In this document: in pieces, positions 26,710-34,847 of the stretch
Numbering within the stretch: the first letter of the stretch is position 1
Layout: every line of letters starts with the position of its first letter
Assembly (NCBI GenBank): GCA_020444475.1
Contig: JAHLKV010000004.1
Span: forward strand, 396,304 to 460,303
Reading direction: 5' to 3'
Length of the DNA: 64,000 nt
Source of the DNA: a bacterium
Lineage (GTDB): Bacteria > Zixibacteria > MSB-5A5 > GN15 > FEB-12
The notes under the pieces: generated by a model
The model's input: only the letters and a program-made list of their open reading frames with translations
Databases searched by the model: none
What the model was told of the DNA's origin: nothing
Program-made: the position numbers and the translations under genes

Positions 26710-29349
26710 GTGAGAACTATTGGATCTCTGTTTCTCGCCCTTCTGATCATTCCAGCCGCCTTTGCCGAAACACCCAACACCTATCAGTTGACACCGTCCC
26801 GTCAGGCCGCGGATGCCGCCTCCGTCGCCCCTGACACCGGACTGGTGACCAACTCAGCGGTTGATATCGTGGTGCACAACGGCGGAGTCTGGCTCGGCAC
26901 CAGCAAGGGACTGATGTTCACCTACGATGGCGGACAAACCTGGCTTCGATACGATCAGTCCAACGGACTGATCAGTGCCAACCTCTCGGCTGTCTGGGCC
27001 GATCCCGATGATGGCCGTCTGTGGATCGGCAGCAACCACGACGAGCTCATTCAGGAACAGCTGTACACCCTTTCCGACGGTATCTCGTATACCGACGATG
27101 CCGGCGACAACTGGACCACAGTAGACTTCTCCATCTCCGGGCAGAACATCCCCTATGTCACCGGAGGCAGCCGACAGATCTTCGATATCACCGGCCTGGA
27201 CCATCCCACCCTCGGTGGGGATTGGCGCTTTTTCGCCGCCTTCGCCGGCGGCCTGCTTGCCTCCCAGGACGGGGGCGCTAACTGGCGAAGGATCTTCCCG
27301 ACCCCGTCGGATTCGGTCCAGTACTACACGGTTGGCGCGACACCCTCGCTGCGCAACCGCTACTTCTCATGTATCGCCGACAGCGCCCACGCCGACTCCG
27401 TCTTCATGTGGGCCGGGACCGCGTCCGGTATCTTCCAGTACGTCTGGGTTGAACCCGGCGACAAACTCTACAACCGGACCATGCGCTCGGTCGCGTTCTG
27501 CGATACCTGCTCACTCGATGATGACATCTCCCTTTATATAGGGGGCAATCTCGGTCTCAGCCGGGGCAGGTTCACCGGCGGACCGTTCGATACGAAATTC
27601 GAGTCCGATGGCCTCCCCGGTGAGTTCATCTCCGCGCTCGGCGTCTTTGAAGGACGCCTGGTGCTCGGAATCCTTGATCTGCCCGGCTTGACGCCGATCG
27701 TCGCTTACTCCGACGATCAGGGTGAAACCTTCACCGAAACCACGCCTGCCGGTCTGACCGACAGCGTCACCCACTTCGAACGTATGGGCGACCGTATCTA
27801 CATGACCGCGGGGACCTCAGGTCTCTACGTCTCCAACGACACCGGCCTGAGCTGGACCCGCCTCTACATCGACTCGACCGACATGCCGTCGGCCGTCAAC
27901 GCCGCCAACGCGCTCGAAATCATGGCCGACACCCTCCGGGTCGGCACCGACTCCGGCTATGCGGCCATCACGATGGATCCGTCGGGTAACTTCGACTCGG
28001 TTTTCATTAACAGCGATACCGTCTTCGTTGAATCGCTGCGCCGTTCGCGCCGAGTAGTCGGTATCCGCACCCAGCAGCTCGACACCGACACCATCACCTG
28101 GCTGCTCTGTCACCCGGCGACAGCACAGGGGACACCGGTTGTGCTTTACACAAATGACGGTGGCGTCGACTGGGACGGCCGCTTCGCCGACTCGATCATG
28201 ACCGACATCGAGATAGTCAACGACACCCTCTATGTCGTGGGCCAGGACGGCATCTTCTACAATACTACGGGCGACGGTACCGACTTCATCACCGGCTCGA
28301 TAACCTCCGGCGGTTTCTCGCTTGCCGATGACTCCGTCTATACCGTCGTGGCTCGTGATTCGCAACTCGTGTTCGGAACCAATCGCAGTCTGGCGCTTTC
28401 GACCCAGCCCGATTCCCAGCGCGTCTACACGATCTACCGCGCCAACTTCGATACCCTGACCGCCGACGTCATCATAAACTACACGTTCGACAACACCCTG
28501 CTGGTCGACACCGGCGGTGTCCGGGTCGGTCTCACCGGCGACTTCGTGCCCGCGATAGACATCCAGTACCGCGATGGTGGCCAGCGCCCTCGCATCTGGG
28601 CTTCGGGCCGTCCCGTCGCCAGCGGCGGCAACGGCATCTCGGTCGCCCGCTTCGATGAAACCGAAGTCGTCGACACCCTCGGCACCGTCCTCGACACCAT
28701 TATCCAGACCCGCTGGCGCGGCGTCAATTTCGAAGACTACGCCTGGAACTTCGCGTTCGACGGCGAGGTCGTCTTTGCGGCCACCAACGCCGGCCTCCTT
28801 ATGAAAGACATGAGCGCCGCCGACAGTCTCGAAGGCACCTGGGACACGGTCCGTTTCGAGAGCACCAATGAGACCCTGGTCAACCCCGGGACGCCCGTCT
28901 ACGCGGTCGAGGTCGTCGAAGACGGCCCCGACAAGTATCTCTGGGCCGGGACCGACGACGGCACGGTGCGAATCAATCTCGACGACTTTTTCGATCAGCG
29001 GCGCTTCTACTACACCGATGAGTCCGCTCCCGACGACGAAGTCTACGCCTTCCCGACACCGTTTAACCCGGACCGGGGGGAGCAGCTTGACTTCCACTTT
29101 ACGGTCAAGGCCAATGCCTACGTCACGCTCGAGATTTTCGACTTCGCCATGAACCTTGTCGCAACGCCGATCGACAACGTCTTCTTGACGGCCGGCATCT
29201 ATCACGGCGGTACGCCGACCGGGGGACAGGGCATCCAGTGGGACGGCTACAACGACAAGGGCGACCTTGTCGCGGTCGGCGTCTACTACTTCAAAGTTAC
29301 CTATTCAACCGGCGAGGTCCACTGGGGCAAGCTGGCGGTGATCCCATAG
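26710..29349 (+). CDS. Secreted beta-propeller (BNR/Asp-box-like) protein with FlgD-like C terminus
   Basis: The start is GTG 26710 with GGGAG just upstream, giving the signal peptide 'TIGSLFLALLIIPAAFA'; a TTG at 26695 is less likely. The 879-aa product has recurring Asp-box-like blades: 'YDGGQTWLRYD', 'SQDGGANWRRIF', 'SDDQGETFTET', 'SNDTGLSWTRLY', 'TNDGGVDWDGRF'. Many repeats are also rich in 'DTL/DTV'. The last 90 residues form a FlgD-Ig-like domain ('FPTPFNPDRGEQLDFHFTV', 'GIQWDGYNDKGDLVAVGVYY'). It is followed 9 nt later by two PorV-like genes, so it may be cargo or a surface partner of that outer-membrane pair. Confidence 0.82.
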   Translation: MRTIGSLFLALLIIPAAFAETPNTYQLTPSRQAADAASVAPDTGLVTNSAVDIVVHNGGVWLGTSKGLMFTYDGGQTWLRYDQSNGLISANLSAVWADPDDGRLWIGSNHDELIQEQLYTLSDGISYTDDAGDNWTTVDFSISGQNIPYVTGGSRQIFDITGLDHPTLGGDWRFFAAFAGGLLASQDGGANWRRIFPTPSDSVQYYTVGATPSLRNRYFSCIADSAHADSVFMWAGTASGIFQYVWVEPGDKLYNRTMRSVAFCDTCSLDDDISLYIGGNLGLSRGRFTGGPFDTKFESDGLPGEFISALGVFEGRLVLGILDLPGLTPIVAYSDDQGETFTETTPAGLTDSVTHFERMGDRIYMTAGTSGLYVSNDTGLSWTRLYIDSTDMPSAVNAANALEIMADTLRVGTDSGYAAITMDPSGNFDSVFINSDTVFVESLRRSRRVVGIRTQQLDTDTITWLLCHPATAQGTPVVLYTNDGGVDWDGRFADSIMTDIEIVNDTLYVVGQDGIFYNTTGDGTDFITGSITSGGFSLADDSVYTVVARDSQLVFGTNRSLALSTQPDSQRVYTIYRANFDTLTADVIINYTFDNTLLVDTGGVRVGLTGDFVPAIDIQYRDGGQRPRIWASGRPVASGGNGISVARFDETEVVDTLGTVLDTIIQTRWRGVNFEDYAWNFAFDGEVVFAATNAGLLMKDMSAADSLEGTWDTVRFESTNETLVNPGTPVYAVEVVEDGPDKYLWAGTDDGTVRINLDDFFDQRRFYYTDESAPDDEVYAFPTPFNPDRGEQLDFHFTVKANAYVTLEIFDFAMNLVATPIDNVFLTAGIYHGGTPTGGQGIQWDGYNDKGDLVAVGVYYFKVTYSTGEVHWGKLAVIP

Positions 29350-29358
29350 GAGTTTGCC

Positions 29359-30342
29359 ATGAAACATCTCTTCATAACAGCCCTCGTGAGTCTCGCCCTG
29401 CTGTCACCCGCCGTGATGGCCGGAGACGGTGACGGCGGCTACGGCGGCGCCTTCTACCAGGTCCCCGTCGGCGCCCGTCCGACCGCCATGGGCGGCGCCT
29501 ATCGCTCGATATCCAACGACGGCGCCGCACCGCTGTTCAACCCGGCCGGGCTCGCCCTGCTCGACCGCACCCTGATCGCATCCTCCTATCGCGCCATGAA
29601 GCTCGACCGTCAGATGGGTTACTTTACCGCGATGATCCCCGTTGAAGGGGAGACCGCGATCGGCGTGCACTGGCTCTACGCCGGCTCCGGCAGCGTGCGG
29701 GAGCGCGACGGTGACGGCTTCGATCTCGGCCGCGACTTCTCGCTCAACAGCCACCAGTTTTCGGTCGTCTTCGCCAAACGCTTCGAGAAGTACCTCGCCG
29801 TCGGCGCCAACCTGAGCTATCTTTATGCGCACTTTCCCGAAGTCTCCGCGACCGGTGTCGGCTTCGACTTCGGCGGCATCCTCTTCGTCGACGAGCTGAT
29901 CGACCGCGAGAAGCGGATCGACATGCCCGTCCGCGACATCCGTATCGCCCTGACCGTTCGGCACATCGGCAAAGAGTACATCTGGAACAGCGAAGCCTAC
30001 AATGCCAGGTACGATGGCAACGCGGTCGGCTACGAGCAGACCGACAAGGTGCCGATCGAAGCTGCCCTCGGCGCTTCGGCTCGCTTCTTCAATCGCAAGC
30101 TGCTGCTGGCGGCGGACCTGTCCAAAAACGAGAAGCAGGATCCGATCGCCTATTTCGGCTCCGAGTTTTTCATCCGTCCGGAGTTCGCCCTTCGCGCCGG
30201 CTACTACCAGTCGCGCTTCACGGCCGGCACCGGCTACGTCTTCACGTTTGGTAACATCACCATGGCGGTCGACTACGCCTTTACGACCGACCGCCAGGAT
30301 GAAGGCTCCGAGCATATATTCTCATTCGACTTCCTTCTGTAG
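29359..30342 (+). CDS. PorV/UPF0164-like outer-membrane beta-barrel protein
   Basis: This 327-aa protein has a signal peptide ('MKHLFITALVSLALLSPAVMA'). The family start block is 'VPVGARPTAMGGAYRSISND' followed by 'PLFNPAGLALL'. Amphipathic strands continue to the terminal 'HIFSFDFLL', ending in an aromatic/Leu pair as outer-membrane barrels do. In Bacteroidetes PorV shuttles type IX cargo; the family is wider than that. It is paralogous to the next gene and lies within one operon with the upstream propeller protein (AGGAG at proper spacing). Confidence 0.85.
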   Translation: MKHLFITALVSLALLSPAVMAGDGDGGYGGAFYQVPVGARPTAMGGAYRSISNDGAAPLFNPAGLALLDRTLIASSYRAMKLDRQMGYFTAMIPVEGETAIGVHWLYAGSGSVRERDGDGFDLGRDFSLNSHQFSVVFAKRFEKYLAVGANLSYLYAHFPEVSATGVGFDFGGILFVDELIDREKRIDMPVRDIRIALTVRHIGKEYIWNSEAYNARYDGNAVGYEQTDKVPIEAALGASARFFNRKLLLAADLSKNEKQDPIAYFGSEFFIRPEFALRAGYYQSRFTAGTGYVFTFGNITMAVDYAFTTDRQDEGSEHIFSFDFLL

Positions 30343-30359
30343 AGAGGCGATAAATCGTT

Positions 30360-31253
30360 ATGCGAACCCTGATCGTGATTTGTGCCCTGATGTTGATGAC
30401 CGGCGCCGCGCTTGCCAACGACGGTCTCGCCCTGATGCGGGTTGAGCCCGGTGCGCGCCCGTCCGGTATGGCCGGCGCGTTTGTGTCGATTTCCGGCGAC
30501 CCGCTCTCCAGCGCCTACAATCCGGGTGGCGCGTTCGCCGACGCCGACCTGGTGACCTCGTTTGGTTACAACACGTACTGGGAAAACATCGATCTCGCCG
30601 ACGGCTTTTTCATCGCACCGCTTTTCGAGAAGTGGTGTCTGCACGGCGGCATTCGATATGCGGGTGTGAACAATATCGAAGGTCGCACGCAGCCGACCCT
30701 TGATCCGCTGCAGGTGACGAATATCGACGCCGAGGACGTTTCTTTCAAGGCCGGTCTGAGCTATCGGGTGACGCCGAAAATCGCCGTCGGTGTCGCGGCG
30801 GGCTGGTTTCTCGAGAAGATCTCCAGTTATCGCGGTTCGTCGTTTAATATCGATCTCGGCGTGCACATGCTGGCCACTCCGGCGCTGGCGCTGGGCGCCT
30901 CGGCGACCAGTCTCGGCTCCGACTTCCAGCTCGAAGAGTCCGGGCAGGTTCGCTCGCGCGATATCTCCCTGCCGACAACGTATCGCATCGGCGGCTCGTA
31001 CACGTACGACCGCTATCTCGGCGCTCTCGATATCGTCTATGTCAACGATGATCCCCATGTGCACCTTGGCGCCGAGGCCGAAGTGCATCCGGTCTTTTCG
31101 GTGCGGGCGGGAGTAATGACCGGCTATGACTCGAAAAACATCACGGCCGGCGGGACGATCCGCGAGCGCAATTTCTCGTTCGACTACGCCTTCGTTCCGT
31201 ACACCAACGACTTCGGGACCTCTCATTTGTTCAACCTGACGATTACTCTCTAA
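30360..31253 (+). CDS. Second PorV/UPF0164-like outer-membrane protein
   Basis: This 297-aa protein has a signal peptide ('IVICALMLMTGAALA') and the same opening block as its neighbour ('VEPGARPSGMAGAFVSISGD ... SAYNPGGAF'). Alternating strands run to 'SHLFNLTITL'. It begins 17 nt after the first PorV-like gene with GAGGCG upstream. Tandem duplication followed by divergence is the simplest history. Confidence 0.83.
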   Translation: MRTLIVICALMLMTGAALANDGLALMRVEPGARPSGMAGAFVSISGDPLSSAYNPGGAFADADLVTSFGYNTYWENIDLADGFFIAPLFEKWCLHGGIRYAGVNNIEGRTQPTLDPLQVTNIDAEDVSFKAGLSYRVTPKIAVGVAAGWFLEKISSYRGSSFNIDLGVHMLATPALALGASATSLGSDFQLEESGQVRSRDISLPTTYRIGGSYTYDRYLGALDIVYVNDDPHVHLGAEAEVHPVFSVRAGVMTGYDSKNITAGGTIRERNFSFDYAFVPYTNDFGTSHLFNLTITL

Positions 31254-31291
31254 CATATCATTCTCAAGTACCAAGGAGCGCAACAGGTCAG

Positions 31292-32410
31292 ATGGCTAAG
31301 TACAAAATCGCGTGGATGCCCGGCGACGGCGTCGGTAACGACGTCATGGAAGCCGCCAAGATCGTTCTCGACAAAGTCAACTTCGATGCCGAGTATGTCC
31401 ACGCCGACATCGGCTGGGAGTTCTGGAAGACCGAAGCCAACCCGCTTCCGGATCGCACGATCGACATTCTCAACAACACCGACTGCGCCCTCTTCGGCGC
31501 AATCACCTCGCTGCCCAAAGAGGAGTGCGAGAAGGCGCTGATCCCGGCTTTGCAGGGGAAAAACCACGTCTATGCATCGCCGATCGTTCGGCTTCGCCAG
31601 GAATTCAACCTGCGCACCAACCTTCGTCCGTGCAAGGGCTACCCGGGCAACCCGCTGAACTACCGCGACAATATCGACCTGGTCGTCTTCCGCGAGAACA
31701 CCGAAGACCTCTATGTCGGTGTCGAGTTCTTCCCGCTTCCGGACGAAGTCCGCGAGGCGGTCAAGAAGCACAACAAGAAGATGGCCCGGTTCGACAAGAC
31801 GCCCGGCGATGAAATCGCCGTCTCGCTTCGCATCAACACCAAAACCGGCTGCCGCAACATCATCACCGACGCGTTCGAGTACGCCAAGAAACACGGCTAC
31901 AAGAGCGTGACGGTGGTCGAAAAGCCGAATGTCGTGCGTGAGACATCGGGTCTCATGGTCCGAACGGCACGCGAGGTAGCGAAAAACTACCCGGGTATCG
32001 AGCTGTGGGAGACTAATATCGACGCCATGTGCATGTGGCTGATCAAAAACCCGCTCGACTACGGTGTGCTGGTGACCTCGAACATGTTCGGCGACATCGT
32101 TTCCGATCTCTGCGCCCAGCTTGTCGGCGGACTCGGATTCGCCGCCTCGGGCAATATCGGCGACAAGTACGCCGTGTTCGAACCAACTCACGGTTCCGCT
32201 CCGAAGTATGCCGGCCAGTACAAGGTGAACCCGATGGCGATGCTGCTGTCGGTCAAGCTGATGTTTGACTGGCTGGGCGAGACCGCGCTGGGAAGCAAGC
32301 TCGACGCCGCGATGGCGGAAGTGATTGCCGAAGGCAAGGTGCGCACGTACGACATGGGCGGCAAAAACACGTCGCTGGAGGTCGCCGAGGCGGTCGCCGC
32401 GAAGCTGTAG
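31292..32410 (+). CDS. NAD(P)-dependent isocitrate/isopropylmalate dehydrogenase family enzyme (probably isocitrate)
   Basis: This is a 372-aa beta-decarboxylating dehydrogenase. It opens with 'MPGDGVGNDVMEAA'. Substrate residues are in 'SPIVRLRQEFNLRTNLRP', 'FRENTEDLYVG' and 'EKPNVVRETSG'. Metal and cofactor blocks are 'NMFGDIVSDLCAQLVGG' and 'FEPTHGSAPKYAG'. The 'RENTEDLY' block and its flanks are more like NAD-isocitrate dehydrogenase than LeuB, so a TCA-cycle role is likelier; homoisocitrate dehydrogenase is another option. It is 38 nt after the second PorV-like gene with AAGGAG upstream. The gene-poor repeat region follows. Confidence 0.8.
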   Translation: MAKYKIAWMPGDGVGNDVMEAAKIVLDKVNFDAEYVHADIGWEFWKTEANPLPDRTIDILNNTDCALFGAITSLPKEECEKALIPALQGKNHVYASPIVRLRQEFNLRTNLRPCKGYPGNPLNYRDNIDLVVFRENTEDLYVGVEFFPLPDEVREAVKKHNKKMARFDKTPGDEIAVSLRINTKTGCRNIITDAFEYAKKHGYKSVTVVEKPNVVRETSGLMVRTAREVAKNYPGIELWETNIDAMCMWLIKNPLDYGVLVTSNMFGDIVSDLCAQLVGGLGFAASGNIGDKYAVFEPTHGSAPKYAGQYKVNPMAMLLSVKLMFDWLGETALGSKLDAAMAEVIAEGKVRTYDMGGKNTSLEVAEAVAAKL

Positions 32411-32772
32411 GGCGATGTATTTGCGCCGGGCTGCAAGCAGCCTCGGCCTACTCAGCTTTGTCATTCCCGCCTTCCTTGTCATTCCCGCGAGAGGGCGTGT
32501 CGAAAGAGGTCTTGGGTTGCGGGAATCCATCTTCGATTTCTATGTGCCGTCGGGCGATCCCGCCTGACGGCACTTTCTGTGTGTGGCGTTTTGCGAGCGC
32601 TGTAGATCAGGTCCCATCCAGAGACTTTCGGTTTGGCGCGCTGTCGTCGAATCGAAACCAAATCACCAACCGATACCGACCGGTCGAGGACCTGATTCCG
32701 TTCACGGCCGGTTCGCACGCAGGTCCTCGCCATGCTGGTCGCAATCGAACGGCGCATCCTGCATTTTATTTC

Positions 32773-33024
32773 TCAACCAACCGTCGAGGCCGTGGATGGG
32801 ACCTGCGCTACGGGGTTGTGGGGCAACACATTGCCCGAAGCGTCAAGCCTTGTCGTTTGCAATGCTGACAGCAAGACTTCGTTGTACAAGTATGCCTGCG
32901 TGCGAGTTACGGCGAAATGGGTTTGTTTTGTCATTTTTCAGGGTCCTTTTTTTTTGATTCTTCCCCGATGACACAACTCGATTTGATTCGTGGCGATGAA
33001 TTGGGATGTGGAGACGGGTCGCAT
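32773..33024 (-). other. Two tiny overlapping-type reading frames with a strong Shine-Dalgarno (doubtful genes)
   Basis: On the minus strand an ATG at 33024 follows a perfect AAAGGAGG. It opens a 28-codon frame (MRPVSTSQFIATNQIEL...) that crosses a run of nine A and stops at 32938. A second frame starts 3 nt later at 32934 (MTKQTHFAVTRTQAYLYNEV) and runs 53 codons to 32773. A one-base slip in the A-run would fuse the first frame to a third one. Composition is not clearly coding. I list it because of the ribosome site only. Confidence 0.2.
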
Positions 33025-33123
33025 GGTACCTCCTTTGTTCTATAAAAGGGGACCGTTTGTGCGTTTTGCGGTGAAGTTGTAGGGAAAGTGTAAGGTAGCG
33101 TGGCGCACGGGGATGGCGGGAAC

Positions 33124-33165
33124 GCGTCACATGTCGATCACCTGCGGTGATCTAGCATGTGACGC
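33124..33165. repeat. 42-bp near-perfect palindrome
   Basis: GCGTCACATG (33124-33133) pairs with CATGTGACGC (33156-33165), and inside them GATCACC pairs with GGTGATC around TGC. There is no T-run, so it is not a normal terminator. It may be a REP-like mobile palindrome or a protein site. Confidence 0.8.
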
Positions 33166-33186
33166 AACAGGGTGAGGGGGTTCGTG

Positions 33187-33352
33187 GCCGTGACCCCGGA
33201 TCAAGTCCGGGGCATGCTTTAGTCACGGTGCGCACGCTTGTCGTATGTGAGTTCGGTGTTCGTTGCCGTGACTTCAGTCACGGTGCGCACGCTTGTCGTA
33301 TGTGAGTTCGGTGAACCGTGACTGAAGTCACGGCCACGCAGAGTCACGGCCA
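33187..33352. repeat. Cluster of 38-bp direct repeats and CCGTGAC palindromes
   Basis: A 38-bp unit beginning AGTCACGGTGCGCACGCTTG occurs twice without mismatch (33221-33258 and 33276-33313, 55-bp period). Palindromes CCGTGAC-TTCA-GTCACGG (33266-33283) and CCGTGAC-TGAA-GTCACGG (33316-33333) flank and interleave with it. CCCCGGA-TCAAG-TCCGGGG (33194-33212) precedes it. Further GTCACGG copies lie at about 33343. Only two direct copies and a 17-bp interval argue against a CRISPR array. Confidence 0.85.
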
Positions 33353-33359
33353 CGGACTA

Positions 33360-33983
33360 TCACTCTTCGTACATGTCGTCGGGGAGATTCTGATTCAAGC
33401 GTTCGATCAACAGGTCGCGGGCTTTCTGAAGCGCCCTGCCGCGATGGCTGACGACGTTCTTCTCGTCGAGCGTCATCTCCGAGAAGCGCTTCTTTGCAGG
33501 GGGGTAATAGAAGACCGGATCGTAGCCGAACCCCTGACGCCCGGCACTCTCTTCGGCGATCACACCCTCGGCTGATCCTTCGACCGTCTCCACCGAACCA
33601 TCGGCCCAGGCGATCGCGATCACACAGCGAAACCGCGCCGTGCGTTTTTTTGCAGGCACGCCTTTGAGTTCGTGCAGCAGCTTGCGGTTGTTGTCATCGT
33701 ACGTGCAGTCTTCGCCCGCATAGCGCGAGCTGAACACGCCGGGGGCGCCGTCGAGCGCATCGACCTCGAGCCCGGAGTCGTCGGCCAGCGCCGGCATCTC
33801 GCAGAAGTCGCGGATGGCGGTCGCTTTGATGATAGCGTTGTCTTCGAGCGTCTCGCCGTCTTCGACCGGATCGGGAAACTCGAGGAAGTCATCGCGGGTG
33901 AAGATACTTACCGGGAGATCATCGAGCAGGTCAGTGATCTCGCGGATCTTGTCTTTGTTATTCGTTGCCAGGACGAGTTGCAT
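33360..33983 (-). CDS. rdgB: XTP/dITP diphosphatase (RdgB/HAM1)
   Basis: This 207-aa house-cleaning enzyme hydrolyses non-canonical purine triphosphates. The N-terminal 'LVLATNNKDKIREITDLL', 'ALADDSGLEVDALDGAPGVFS' and 'GFGYDPVFYYP' are the family blocks (SHR-like end 'VSHRGRALQKA'). It is the last gene of a minus-strand set smpB-amidase-murI-rdgB. Confidence 0.95.
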   Translation of the reverse strand: MQLVLATNNKDKIREITDLLDDLPVSIFTRDDFLEFPDPVEDGETLEDNAIIKATAIRDFCEMPALADDSGLEVDALDGAPGVFSSRYAGEDCTYDDNNRKLLHELKGVPAKKRTARFRCVIAIAWADGSVETVEGSAEGVIAEESAGRQGFGYDPVFYYPPAKKRFSEMTLDEKNVVSHRGRALQKARDLLIERLNQNLPDDMYEE

Positions 33984-34016
33984 GGGAGTGATCTGTATGT
34001 CGATTGGTTGATGTCA

Positions 34017-34832
34017 TCAATACTGCGCTATATCGATGCGCGTTACCTTGTCGATGTTCCAGCCCAGGAAACGGCTCGCCACCTGCGTAAATTTGTCCGG
34101 AACATCGGAGACATAAAACTTCTTCTCGCCTTCCATGCGCGGGTTCTGCGAGGCGCGCGAGTGAAGCAGGCTCGTCTCGGTCAGCCGTCGGTAGAGCACT
34201 CTCGCCGTTTCCTCGCCGCTGTCGATCAGGGTGACCTTATCGCCCATGACATCGGCGATGACATCCTTCAGCATCGGATAGTGCGTGCAGCCGAGAATCA
34301 ACGTGTCGATCTCGACATCGTGCATGGTCTGCAAATAATCCTGCGCGATCAGGTAGGTCGCTTTCTTAAGATAGCCTTCTTCGGCGAGCGGCACGAACAG
34401 GGGGCAGGCGAGAGAGAATACTTTGATATCGGGATGTTTTTCATGGATCACGCGGGCGTACGCATTCGACGCGATAGTTGCGTTGGTGCCGATGACACCG
34501 ATTCGGCCGGTCTTGGTTTTTGCGACCGCCGCATCGGCGCCGGGGTGGATCACGCCGACCATCTCGATCGTGTAGTTGCCGGCGATCTGGTCGAGCGCCA
34601 CCGACGAGGCAGTATTGCAGGCGCAGACGATGTATTTCACCTTCTGCTCCATGAGGAAGGCGATATCCTGGACGGTGAACTGGATGATGATTTCTTTGGA
34701 GCGGGGACCGTACGGGGTCCGGCCGACATCGCCGAAATACACCACGTCTTCGTGGGGCAGGAGTTTGAATACTTCGCGGGCGACTGTCAGTCCGCCGACG
34801 CCGCTGTCGAAAATACCAATCGGTGCATCCAT
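34017..34832 (-). CDS. murI: Glutamate racemase
   Basis: This 271-aa enzyme makes D-glutamate for peptidoglycan. The N terminus 'PIGIFDSGVGGLTVAREV' and the two catalytic cysteine blocks 'CACNTASSVAL' and 'LGCTHYPML' are present. It is placed between the amidase and rdgB genes with short gaps. No unusual feature was seen. Confidence 0.95.
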   Translation of the reverse strand: MDAPIGIFDSGVGGLTVAREVFKLLPHEDVVYFGDVGRTPYGPRSKEIIIQFTVQDIAFLMEQKVKYIVCACNTASSVALDQIAGNYTIEMVGVIHPGADAAVAKTKTGRIGVIGTNATIASNAYARVIHEKHPDIKVFSLACPLFVPLAEEGYLKKATYLIAQDYLQTMHDVEIDTLILGCTHYPMLKDVIADVMGDKVTLIDSGEETARVLYRRLTETSLLHSRASQNPRMEGEKKFYVSDVPDKFTQVASRFLGWNIDKVTRIDIAQY

Positions 34833-34847
34833 GCGTGTCCTGTCCGT

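Larger units (their letters stand above)
32411..33359. other. Repeat-rich intergenic region without a convincing gene
   Basis: About 950 bp between the dehydrogenase and rdgB. It holds a 13-bp direct repeat TTGTCATTCCCGC (32458-32470 and 32476-32488), and the second copy's ATTCCCGC is mirrored by GCGGGAAT at 32519-32526. It also holds two tiny minus-strand reading frames (32773-33024), a 42-bp palindrome (33124-33165) and a cluster of direct and inverted repeats (33187-33352). No tRNA, tmRNA or RNase P RNA pattern was recognised. Confidence 0.7.

Noticed and set aside
3508-31253. A type IX secretion gene cluster
   Set aside because: Cargo-type tails and PorV-like proteins are present, but no PorK/L/M/N, Sov/SprA or PorU homologue was recognised in the window.
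32479-32757. A 92-codon minus-strand open frame in the repeat region
   Set aside because: It runs through the ATTCCCGC repeats, has no ribosome site and is Arg-rich in the way non-coding G+C-rich DNA is.
33221-33313. Possible CRISPR repeats
   Set aside because: Only two identical 38-bp units separated by 17 bp, with no cas genes in the window.
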